From the NCBI GenBank assembly GCA_016932295.1, contig JAFGDC010000192.1, positions 1-10,871 of the forward strand: 10,871 nt of DNA. Direction: 5' to 3'. Below, in pieces: positions 1 through 6,936 of this stretch. The position numbers were made by a program, and so were the translations under genes. The notes beneath the pieces are model-generated. The model was not told where the DNA came from. It ran no database searches and saw only the letters and a program-made list of their open reading frames with translations. The first letter of the stretch is position 1, and every line of letters begins with the position of its first letter. This DNA is from a candidate division CSSED10-310 bacterium (GTDB lineage Bacteria > CSSED10-310 > JAFGDC01).

Positions 1-113
1 AGCGGCGCCATGATAACCAGTGCATTCCCTTGTTAGTCCTCCACTGTTTTTTGGTGCGATGACATCGTCCAGCCTGTTCGATCAGGTTCTGACGCCTGCG
101 ATGGGCGGAGACC

Positions 114-143
114 GGGAGGCTCCGGGCGCTTCCCGGCGCTCCC
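114..143 (-). terminator. GC-rich hairpin downstream of the hflC-like gene (weak terminator candidate)
   Basis: About 75 bases past the stop of the hflC-like gene there is a nested inverted repeat. GGGAG (114-118) pairs with CTCCC (139-143), and CCGGG (122-126) pairs with CCCGG (132-136) around a 5-base loop. No T-run follows on either strand, so it does not look like a classical intrinsic terminator. It could act with Rho or only stabilise the 3' end. The remainder of 1-216 shows no gene that I can support. Confidence 0.3.
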
Positions 144-216
144 CCGGTGCCGATCCCGAGTTACAACTGCATAGAGACGTGACCTGCCCGCAGTGCTGGC
201 GGATCGATGCCGCGTA

Positions 217-1119
217 TCACTCATCCCCAGCCTCCGGAGGGCCGTTATAGAGCACCTTCGTCAATGGGGAATCACCTGGAACCACCACCGTCGTTCTGGT
301 GGTGAGGATTTCCTCGTAGGTGCGGAGCGTTTCCCAGAACCGGTAGAACTCGGGATCTTGGCCATAACTCTCAGCATAGATCCGCGTGGCTTCGGCATCA
401 GCGCGGCCACGGACCTTCTCGGCATCCTCGCGCGCCGTCGCCAGCAGTTCTCGAGATTCCCGCTCCGCATCCGCCTTGATCATGGTCGCCTGCTCCTCAC
501 CCTCCGAGCGATAGCGGGTCGCGATCCGTTCCCGTTCGGCCCGCATGCGGTTGAACACACTTGCCTTGTTCTGCTCCGGAAAATTCAGGCGCTTGATACG
601 AACATCAACCACCTGGATGCCAAATTCAGTTCGTGCCGTGGCGCGGCATTTGTTCGTGACCTCCGCCATCATGGCATCGATCTGCACGGCCCCCTGCTCA
701 GTGGATACCAGTGAACTGAATTCACGGTTGCCCAGAACGCCGCCGACTTCGGAAAACAACAAGTCACTCAGCCGCTTGTCCGCCTCACTCCGGTCACCGA
801 CCGATTCGATGAAGCGGAGTCCATCCGCAACCCGCCAGCACATGAAGGTGTTCACCAGTACATTCTTTTTATCGCTGGTAAGGAATTCCATCTCCTCGGG
901 ATCCAGCAGCAGCAACCGAGCATCGATTCTGGTCATGGTTTGCACGGGATAAGGCCACTTCAAATACAATCCCGGTTCGCTGATCGATCTGACCGGATCA
1001 CCAAAGGTGGTGATGACGGCGTGTTCACCGATGGTGACCACCGCGAAACAGGAAAATCCGAGGACCAGTATCGCCAGTCCAGACAGGCAGGCAAACAGTC
1101 GAAATGTGGTCACTGTCAT
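217..1119 (-). CDS. hflC: HflC-type SPFH (band 7) membrane protein
   Basis: A 300-residue protein of the SPFH/prohibitin superfamily, HflC branch. In well-studied bacteria HflC pairs with HflK to form a membrane-anchored periplasmic assembly that modulates the FtsH protease. Residues 8-30 form one N-terminal membrane segment. The HflC-like start of the SPFH domain follows (VTIGEHAVITTFG at 28-40, then EPGLYLKWP at 48-56). Residues about 185-250 are charged and Ala/Glu/Arg-rich, as in the coiled-coil stalk of the family (AERERIATRYRSEGEEQA). The ATG at 1119 was chosen over an in-frame start at 1206 because GGGAG lies 6-7 bases upstream and the earlier start would sit inside the preceding gene. 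It starts 10 bases after the stop of the permease-HflK fusion, so the two are almost certainly co-transcribed. No ftsH lies in the window. Family assignment is firm; FtsH as the partner is inference. Confidence 0.88.
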   Translation of the reverse strand: MTVTTFRLFACLSGLAILVLGFSCFAVVTIGEHAVITTFGDPVRSISEPGLYLKWPYPVQTMTRIDARLLLLDPEEMEFLTSDKKNVLVNTFMCWRVADGLRFIESVGDRSEADKRLSDLLFSEVGGVLGNREFSSLVSTEQGAVQIDAMMAEVTNKCRATARTEFGIQVVDVRIKRLNFPEQNKASVFNRMRAERERIATRYRSEGEEQATMIKADAERESRELLATAREDAEKVRGRADAEATRIYAESYGQDPEFYRFWETLRTYEEILTTRTTVVVPGDSPLTKVLYNGPPEAGDE

Positions 1120-1129
1120 GACAGACTCC

Positions 1130-3184
1130 CTATGATCCGCTGCGTGATGACTGGGCGGTCTTTTCAGCAGCGTTGAAATCATCCATGAGCCAGATATCGC
1201 TTCCACTGATCCTTGTGCCCGGAGGAACGAGAACCTTGTCCGTCCAACCCAGAGAAACCCGGAGGCTTTCGTGATGCAGGCGATGACCGGTCACGGTGGG
1301 TGATTCACGATATGCACCGGCACGGCTCATGAAGGCTTCGCCCTCTCCCCGCGCCATGCATGTCGTCTCAGCCGCGGTAGCGGCGGACAATGCCCCGATT
1401 TTTCGGGCTTCCCCACGAGCTGTGGCGACCACGCGATTGCGGTACAGTTCGGCAAGGTTCAACGAAGTGTTGTGATCCTCCTGGGCCGATGCCACATCCC
1501 GGAAAGCATGATGTGCCTCTCTGGGAGCATGCGCATACTGCACCAGAAGCGCCGTGATGGTTATCCCCGAATCGATGACCTGCAGCCGTTCCTGCAGGAT
1601 GGACTCGGCGGTTTTTTCGATGGTTGCTCGTTCGCTCGCCAGGATGGCATCTATCGGCAGGGTGGCGATCACCTGACGGATAACAGCGGCGGCGTAGTGC
1701 CGGATCAGGAGGTCCGCCGATTCAACCTTATAAAGGTACTGCACCGGTTGTTCGATCCGGTAGTGCACCGCCGCTGACAGATCCACGAGGTTTTCGTCAC
1801 CGGACAGCATAAGCCGCTGACTCTCATCCGCGTCATTTGCACCGAGCGTGAATTCCAACCTGCGGATCATCGTGGTGGAAACCAGTTGATGCCTCTCGAA
1901 AGGCGCCGGCAAGCGGATGTGAAGACCTGGCTCCAGGTCCGCGTGGACGATTCTGCCGAAACGAGTCACCACACCCCGTTCACCTGGTTCGAGCGTGAAT
2001 ATTCCACTGCACAGGTAGAGAATCAAAACCACCAGCGCCACCACCATGACCACGACACGATTCGAAACCGGTCGGCCCAGCCGATGCTCCAACCAATTCA
2101 CGAACTTTCGACAGGATGCCGGCGGTCCCTGCCGTATAAAGGAACTTAGCATGATCACGGCCAGGATGACGGCGGCGATGATTCTCAACCATCCGGGGAT
2201 GAATTCCCCCGCCTGTCCGAGACTGGCGTGGGGGTCTATGGCCAGGATTTCATAGAGCCGATTGACGATGACGCCCAGAAGCAGGCTGACCATGATGATG
2301 CTGCCAAGGTAAATCGCCAGCACCCGGCGGCCCATGAATTTTCCGATCATGGCCAGGCTGGTGATGTTGGTGGCGGGACCGCATAAAAGAAAAACGAGGG
2401 CAGCGCCTGGATTGAGCCCCTTGACCATCAGCGCCGCCGCCAGGGGGGTCATGGAAGTGGCACAGATATACAGTGGGATGCCCGCGATGATCATCAACAA
2501 CATCGAAGGCAATCCCGAACCGAGCCGGGTCGAGAACAGATCAGGCGGCAGCAGTACGGTCACGCCCGCCGCCAATACCAAGCTGAACATCAGCCAGTAG
2601 GAGATGTCATCCATCAGTTCCATGAAGGCGAAGCGGAACAAGCCGCGCAGATCGATCGGGAATCGATCGGTCCGCGTGCTGGAGAACTCGCTCGAATGGA
2701 CATCGCAATTCCCGCCGCAAATGCCGGTATCGTCCTCGCAACCGTCATGTGATGTACTGCCAAGATCATCGCCGCCCAGGATATTGGTCACGATGCCCGC
2801 CGTGATGGCGGTAATGAGCGCCGCCACCGGGCGGAAGATCGCCATGAGTCCGTCCATGAGCGCGTACGTGATCGAAATGGAATCGATTCCCGTCTCCGGT
2901 GTGGCGATCAGGAACGAGACAGTTGCGCCCTGGGAAGCGCCCTGCCGCCGTAAGGCTATAGCGGTGGGCAACACTCCACAGGAACAGATGGGCAACGGTG
3001 CACCCACCAGGGAAGCCAGCAGCACGGAGCGAAGGCTGTTGCGGCCCAGTAGCCGCGTCACCTGCTCGGGACGTATGAACGTGTTTATCAAGCCAGCGAG
3101 GAAAAACCCCATGAGCAGAAAAAAAGCTGTATCGAGCCATATATCCAGAGTGGCACCGGCCATCTCCACCAGGATCCGTTCCAT
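1130..3184 (-). CDS. Fusion of SO_0444-type heavy-metal permease with HflK-type SPFH domain
   Basis: A 684-residue two-part membrane protein. Residues 1-350 form a polytopic permease of the ArsP/DUF318 group, closest in pattern to the SO_0444 Cu/Zn efflux family. Visible motifs are GAPLPICSCG (61-70, Cys67 and Cys69 in the membrane), IATPETGID (93-101), IPLYICATSMTPLAAAL (236-252) and CGPATN (268-273). A soluble loop holds Cys149, Cys156, Cys160 and His163. Residues 374-393 form another membrane segment, followed by an HflK-like SPFH domain (FTLEPGERGVVTRFGRI at 396-412, then an Ala/Glu/Arg-rich stalk near 555-625). No stop or frameshift interrupts the joint. The ATG at 3184 has AAGGGAG about 12 bases upstream; the same frame stays open to 3817, but that extension is low in plausibility and runs antisense to the next gene's start. 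It is followed at 10 bases by the hflC-like gene. Likely role (inference): metal export at the inner membrane, tied to an HflK/HflC assembly. Confidence 0.87.
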   Translation of the reverse strand: MERILVEMAGATLDIWLDTAFFLLMGFFLAGLINTFIRPEQVTRLLGRNSLRSVLLASLVGAPLPICSCGVLPTAIALRRQGASQGATVSFLIATPETGIDSISITYALMDGLMAIFRPVAALITAITAGIVTNILGGDDLGSTSHDGCEDDTGICGGNCDVHSSEFSSTRTDRFPIDLRGLFRFAFMELMDDISYWLMFSLVLAAGVTVLLPPDLFSTRLGSGLPSMLLMIIAGIPLYICATSMTPLAAALMVKGLNPGAALVFLLCGPATNITSLAMIGKFMGRRVLAIYLGSIIMVSLLLGVIVNRLYEILAIDPHASLGQAGEFIPGWLRIIAAVILAVIMLSSFIRQGPPASCRKFVNWLEHRLGRPVSNRVVVMVVALVVLILYLCSGIFTLEPGERGVVTRFGRIVHADLEPGLHIRLPAPFERHQLVSTTMIRRLEFTLGANDADESQRLMLSGDENLVDLSAAVHYRIEQPVQYLYKVESADLLIRHYAAAVIRQVIATLPIDAILASERATIEKTAESILQERLQVIDSGITITALLVQYAHAPREAHHAFRDVASAQEDHNTSLNLAELYRNRVVATARGEARKIGALSAATAAETTCMARGEGEAFMSRAGAYRESPTVTGHRLHHESLRVSLGWTDKVLVPPGTRISGSDIWLMDDFNAAEKTAQSSRSGS

Positions 3185-3545
3185 GTTTCGGTCGCGCTCC
3201 CTTGCAATGCTTGGAATGCCTGAGCAGGCCGGTAGAGCCTGGAACGACCAGTCGCACCCGAGCGGCCCGGCAGCCCCGGGATAGGTCGGCACCCGCCCTC
3301 GACATCGCCGATGCAGGCTACCACAGGCATGGTGTGTCAACAACTCAAGCCGACTATCAACCCACTGGGCGCGTAATCGTATGAACGACCGTTTCTTCTT
3401 CCTGGTCCATGTTGTCCGTTCATCTTGTTCGGAGAGGCCGGAATGGAAATAGGAAAAGTCCGGTATTGCCGGCTGAACAACCGGACGGGAGAATGTTTTT
3501 TTGCCGCCGCACGGTGCTGTGTTAGGATTGCTCAAGGAGACGACT
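3185..3545. promoter_or_regulatory. Divergent intergenic region between the permease-HflK operon and the PHP gene
   Basis: This 361-base gap must hold promoters for both directions. On the minus strand there is a perfect TTGACA (3340 to 3335). The best -10-like hexamer, TAGCCT (3320 to 3315), lies only 14 bases from it. A weaker TTGTTG (3343 to 3338) is 17 bases away. The stretch between holds a short ACCA-N6-TGGT dyad. This arrangement would give a leader of about 125 bases that includes a small GC hairpin (CCCGG 3266-3270 with CCGGG 3276-3280). I found no convincing plus-strand promoter and no open frame with a ribosome site. Confidence 0.3.
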
Positions 3546-5399
3546 ATGAGACCTACAGTATTGATCCTGGTTGGCGTTGCGTTGGTCATTGCCGCTGCGG
3601 CCGCCCAGCCCGGCCCTTCCGACGGCAAGGGATCGGTCGAACTGCTGCATGGCACCATGGTGCGGATCGGTGGCCCCGGGACATGGCGGTTTCGCTTCAC
3701 AACCGCTGATCCTGGGATCGCGGTGGGCGGCGGATTGGCATTCGTTGCGCCGCCGTTCTGGGGTTGGAGCAGGCCGCAGAATATCGATGAACAAGCGCCG
3801 GGATACACCACCTTCACCGTTTCAAGACGCGGTGTGGAGCTGATTCCGGAACTCCACGACCCCGGTATCCTTATCCTGCGGGTGCGGGAAGCTCCGCTTC
3901 AGGCCGGAGACAGCATCACGTTGTGTTATGGCGATACCTCAAATGGGACTAATCCAGGCGCCGCGGCGGCGGCGGATCGATTCGCCGAGCGCGGGCAGGA
4001 ATTCGTGTTCAAGGTGGATGGCGACGGTGATTCCTCCTTTCACCCTTTGACTGATCGACCGCTGGTTGATGTGTTACCCGGTCCCGCGGTGCGCCTCTGC
4101 GCGTACGCCCCTTCCATCGTGACGAAGGGGCAGCCGGTGGAGATGCGGATTTCAGCCCTGGATTACGCGGCAGATCGAGTGATCGACTATCGGGGAACAG
4201 CGATTGTCGAATGCCCCGATGGCGTCATGGTGGATAATAGCACTGTTCAGTTTACCGGCACCGAGGAGGGGAGTGCGGCAGTGCTCCTCACCGGCCTCGA
4301 ATGCGGGATCTATCGAGTCCGGGTACGGGACGTAACGGGCACGCTGACCGGCCGAAGCAACCAGATTGAAATAGTGGATCGGTCCCACTGGAACCTGTAT
4401 TGGGCGGATTTGCACGGGCACAGCGGCATGAGCGATGGAACCGGCACGCCAGAGGACTACTATTCCTACGCCAGGGACGTCGCCGGTCTGCAGGCGGCAG
4501 CCCTGACCGATCACGATGCATATGGAGTGATACCGCTCGATGAATGGCCGGACGGCTGGGAAAGAATCGTTGCGAGCACCAACAAAGCTTACATTCCGCG
4601 ACGTTTTGTCACGTTTGTCGGTTATGAATGGACCAGTTGGACATATGGTCATAAACACGTGCTGTTTCCTGGGGAAACCGGTCGACTGATCAGTAACCGG
4701 ACCCCCGAGGGCGAGACGCCGACAGCGCTGTGGCGGACCCTGGCAGACACCGGGGCCATGACCATCAGTCATCATCCTGGAGGTGGGCCGATCCGTCAGG
4801 ACTGGAGTTTCCATGATATGACCGCGGAAAAGTTGGTCGAGATCTGTTCCATACATGGCAACTCGGAATACATGGGCGCGCCTGGAATGATCTATCGTCC
4901 CACGTCCTCGGGATTCGTATCGATCGCTCTCGGTCTTGGATATAAACTGGGGATAATCTGCGGAGGCGATACCCACAACGGCCATCCCGGCCACGGCGAT
5001 CCCCATGCACCCCTCGGCGGCCTGACGGGGATCTGGGCGGAGGACCTGACCAGGGCTGGTCTGTGGGAAGCATTGCAAGCCCGTCGCGTCTATGGCACCA
5101 GCGGTCCGCGCATCATCCTGCGGTTCTTCCTGAACGACGCGTTTCCCATGGGTTCAATTGTCTCAGGCGCCGGTATCGAACGCCGTTTCACCGTCATCGT
5201 CCATGCGGAAGAATACCTTGACCGCGTCCAACTGGTCCGCAACGGTTCGATACTGGAGCAACGGATCATCACCGGCGACAGTCTGGAATGGCGGGTGGAG
5301 GACAAAGCGCCGCCAGCCGGAGATTGTTACTACTATATGAGAGTGCTCCAACAGGACGGGCAGATGGCCTGGTCCAGTCCAGTCTGGATCCTCGCATAA
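3546..5399 (+). CDS. Secreted PHP-domain metallohydrolase (CehA/McbA or DUF3604-like)
   Basis: A 617-residue exported protein. Residues 1-20 form a Sec signal peptide with an AAAA|Q type end and no lipobox Cys. An N-terminal beta-rich region (about 30-175) includes the aromatic segment PPFWGWSRPQN, and an Ig-like module follows (about 180-277). The catalytic PHP domain (about 283-525) opens with LYWADLHGHSGMSDGTG. Probable metal ligands are His290, His292, Asp322/His323 (TDHD), Glu361, His369/His371, His409 or His410, Glu432 and Asp475/His477 (GGDTH), so the site looks complete. A C-terminal beta module covers about 525-617. PHP enzymes hydrolyse phosphoester or amide-type bonds with two or three metals; the substrate here is unknown. 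AAGGAG at 3534-3539 lies 6 bases before the ATG at 3546, which rules out an upstream TTG start in the same frame. The gene stands alone, divergent from the permease-HflK operon. Confidence 0.85.
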   Translation: MRPTVLILVGVALVIAAAAAQPGPSDGKGSVELLHGTMVRIGGPGTWRFRFTTADPGIAVGGGLAFVAPPFWGWSRPQNIDEQAPGYTTFTVSRRGVELIPELHDPGILILRVREAPLQAGDSITLCYGDTSNGTNPGAAAAADRFAERGQEFVFKVDGDGDSSFHPLTDRPLVDVLPGPAVRLCAYAPSIVTKGQPVEMRISALDYAADRVIDYRGTAIVECPDGVMVDNSTVQFTGTEEGSAAVLLTGLECGIYRVRVRDVTGTLTGRSNQIEIVDRSHWNLYWADLHGHSGMSDGTGTPEDYYSYARDVAGLQAAALTDHDAYGVIPLDEWPDGWERIVASTNKAYIPRRFVTFVGYEWTSWTYGHKHVLFPGETGRLISNRTPEGETPTALWRTLADTGAMTISHHPGGGPIRQDWSFHDMTAEKLVEICSIHGNSEYMGAPGMIYRPTSSGFVSIALGLGYKLGIICGGDTHNGHPGHGDPHAPLGGLTGIWAEDLTRAGLWEALQARRVYGTSGPRIILRFFLNDAFPMGSIVSGAGIERRFTVIVHAEEYLDRVQLVRNGSILEQRIITGDSLEWRVEDKAPPAGDCYYYMRVLQQDGQMAWSSPVWILA

Positions 5400-5686
5400 A
5401 GCGAATCACGCCGGGGGTGATGCCTGCCGGGTCGGTGAATGGCATGTGAATGGTTTGGCGGATCGTGCAACCGGCGCAGGGTGATCCAGCGGTGCATCGC
5501 CGGACGGTTGCGACTTCGGTGACATGCTCTTCCGGGAATCCCGCCGCTTCGATCCATCGGTGATCAGATCGCCACCGGCCGCCGCGGTCGCATGAATGCC
5601 GACTATGCCGAACCGCTCGCAATCGTTGGTCATGGCTTATGATCGTGGCTTATGGATTGGCTCGTGAGTCCAACTTGACGATCGGC

Positions 5687-6430
5687 TCAGGAATGACCCT
5701 CAGGAGGAGGAAACTTCATGCCTGTCAGGTTGCCGCCACTGGTGCTCCAGATGACCAGCCAGGCATTGGCCAGGTCCTCGACAGCCCTCAAATAACAGAG
5801 ATACGCGACGCCGAAGGGGGTCGACCGTTGGTCGAAGGTCACTTCCTCATCGACGGCGGCGCGTTCACGATAGGCATTGATCAGCGATGGGACGAATTCA
5901 CCCGCCCGTTTTTCACTGGCATGCCCGCGGTGGGTGAGATGCGAGAAGGCCGCAACATCGCTTGAGAAGCCGGGAAAGATCAGTCTGAAATGCTTCAGGT
6001 TGTCGTCCACGAAACGCTCATAACTCGGGACGAATTTACGGTCGCAAGTGGGAACGCCGGGGTGGCGGAAAGGGTCGGTGGTGCGGCCGATCAACTCAGC
6101 CAGGAATCCAAGTTGATACACGACATCGCTGAATGGTTTGCGTTGATCGATGAGCTTCGATGCCGCTCCGGCGCGTAAGGCGATCGCCTGCGGCAGTTCG
6201 TGATAATCGGTTTTGAACGAGGTGCCCTCGGTGATCCCCCTGATCAGATCCGTCCAGCGGTCCTGGATGAGCGTCTGCAGCGATGTGGGCATGAAATTGT
6301 TGGTGTCTGACGAGATCTGTAAGACTGTCTGCGGCGACCAAGCGCCGGCCGGGTGAACAGACATGGTGATCAGGCAGAGCACTATCGTGGCTATGGGCGG
6401 GACCAGTGGGTGAGACGAGAGATAGTTCAT
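5687..6430 (-). CDS. Secreted protein resembling zinc-dependent phospholipase C / S1-P1 nuclease fold, possibly inactive
   Basis: A 247-residue protein with a signal peptide (1-30, hydrophobic 11-24, cleavage after AGA). Trp31 would become the mature N-terminus, a hallmark of the zinc-dependent phospholipase C / S1-P1 nuclease superfamily, in which the terminal Trp binds zinc. A helix-rich body follows. LGFLAELIGRTTDPFRH (107-123) matches by eye the family segment LxxLAHYVGDxxQPLH, and PFGVAYLCYLRAVEDLANAW (205-224) resembles the C-terminal helix of such proteins. In the 107-123 segment the expected His, Asp and His fall on Glu112, Arg116 and Arg122, and no His follows Trp31 closely. The zinc site therefore seems degenerate. 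The start codon overlaps the yggU stop (ATGA), so translation is probably coupled. I call the family tentatively; the reading frame itself is secure. It could instead be an unrelated all-helical exported protein. Confidence 0.7.
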   Translation of the reverse strand: MNYLSSHPLVPPIATIVLCLITMSVHPAGAWSPQTVLQISSDTNNFMPTSLQTLIQDRWTDLIRGITEGTSFKTDYHELPQAIALRAGAASKLIDQRKPFSDVVYQLGFLAELIGRTTDPFRHPGVPTCDRKFVPSYERFVDDNLKHFRLIFPGFSSDVAAFSHLTHRGHASEKRAGEFVPSLINAYRERAAVDEEVTFDQRSTPFGVAYLCYLRAVEDLANAWLVIWSTSGGNLTGMKFPPPEGHS

Positions 6431-6738
6431 TCATTCAATCCATGCTGCGCCAAGCGCTGTTTAACTTGTTCAAGGCTGACCGAGGTGGCCAGAATCTGCT
6501 TGCGCCGGGAACCAGCCCCCACAAGGATCACAAGATCACTTCTGGGGATTCCCAGCACCTCGGACAGCAATTTGATGACGCCCTTGTTCGCCGCTCCGTC
6601 TGCCGGCGGCTCCGGTACGTCGATCTTTAAAAGGCCGTTTTCGACCCTGGAGATGCCCCGCCGCCGCGCTTTCGGCGTCACCTTCACGCGCAGGACAACT
6701 CCTCTTTCATGAGTTGTGAGCCAATCACCCTCATTCAT
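6427..6738 (-). CDS. yggU: YggU / UPF0235 (DUF167) family protein
   Basis: A 103-residue small cytosolic protein of the widely conserved YggU/UPF0235 family, whose biochemical role is not established. It has the family pattern. An N-terminal strand is followed by VKVTPKARRRGI (18-29). Next comes LLKIDVPEPPADGAANKGVIKLLSEVLGI (36-64), with the diagnostic PPxxGxAN motif. VGAGSRRKQI (73-82) corresponds to the family's G-x-x-S-R-x-K motif. Length is normal. The ATG at 6738 has only a modest GAGAAG site 5 bases upstream, but a consensus-like promoter lies just before it, which fixes the start to this region. The last four bases, ATGA, are shared with the following secreted-protein gene, so the two form a translationally coupled pair. 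Confidence 0.9.
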   Translation of the reverse strand: MNEGDWLTTHERGVVLRVKVTPKARRRGISRVENGLLKIDVPEPPADGAANKGVIKLLSEVLGIPRSDLVILVGAGSRRKQILATSVSLEQVKQRLAQHGLNE

Positions 6739-6758
6739 ACACGCTTCTCACGCAGCTC

Positions 6759-6787
6759 ACTGTAAGAAATTGAAACGTAATTGTCAA
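6759..6787 (-). promoter_or_regulatory. Sigma-70-type promoter for yggU
   Basis: On the minus strand a perfect -35 TTGACA (6787 to 6782) is separated by 17 bases from a -10 TACAGT (6764 to 6759; four of six match). Predicted transcription would begin near 6752, leaving a leader of about 14 bases before the ATG at 6738. This is the best promoter by consensus in the window. Confidence 0.65.
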
Positions 6788-6839
6788 TAATCCGGGGAGC
6801 TGTACAAACCGGCAGGGAGTGAACTGGGATGTTTTGCCC

Positions 6840-6856
6840 TGGCTTGTTACAAGCCA
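6840..6856. repeat. 17-base dyad between yggU promoter and transketolase terminator
   Basis: TGGCTTG-TTA-CAAGCCA is a perfect 7-base inverted repeat around a 3-base centre. It lies about 53 bases upstream of the yggU -35 box and past the transketolase terminator. It might be an operator or a second weak hairpin behind transketolase. No T-run follows on either strand, and no protein in the window points to a regulator. Confidence 0.3.
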
Positions 6857-6891
6857 CTGCCCCGTCACCTTCCCCGAGCCTGGGATAATAC

Positions 6892-6917
6892 AACGCGCGA
6901 TGCGAGCATCGCGCGTT
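6892..6917 (-). terminator. Intrinsic terminator of the transketolase gene
   Basis: A perfect inverted repeat has 12-base arms, AACGCGCGATGC (6892-6903) and GCATCGCGCGTT (6906-6917), with a 2-base centre; in RNA this gives an 11-base stem and a 4-base loop. It starts 20 bases past the transketolase stop. Read on the minus strand, the arm is followed by a moderately T-rich TTGTATTAT. On the plus strand it is followed by TTTTCTTCT, so it could also block transcription running toward transketolase. Confidence 0.75.
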
Positions 6918-6936
6918 TTCTTCTGTCGTTTGGCGG

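Noticed and set aside
1..25. A possible next minus-strand gene starting ATG at 25, with GGAGG 12 bases upstream.
   Set aside because: Only eight codons are visible, the spacing is long, and an alternative ATG at 12 exists, so it cannot be supported from this window.
3501..3528. TTGCCG and TAGGAT, 16 bases apart, as a promoter for the PHP gene.
   Set aside because: Transcription would start inside the AAGGAG ribosome site at 3534-3539, leaving almost no leader.
3185..3817. A 211-codon open extension upstream of the permease-HflK gene on the minus strand.
   Set aside because: It runs antisense to the signal peptide and N-terminus of the PHP gene, has no recognisable domain, and the ribosome site and permease homology both begin at 3184.
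4152..5078. A long minus-strand open frame of 308 codons inside the PHP gene.
   Set aside because: It is antisense to the conserved PHP domain, its composition is not protein-like, and no ribosome site was seen.
5405..5421. ATCAC / GTGAT dyad just after the PHP stop as a terminator.
   Set aside because: The stem is only 5 bases with a 7-base loop, and no T-run follows.
5406..5633. Minus-strand open frames in the gap after the PHP gene, one starting at an ATG near 5633.
   Set aside because: No ribosome site was found. The apparent sense is split between frames and runs into antisense of the PHP gene, with no family motif. A decayed small gene cannot be excluded, but the 287-base gap is best left unannotated.
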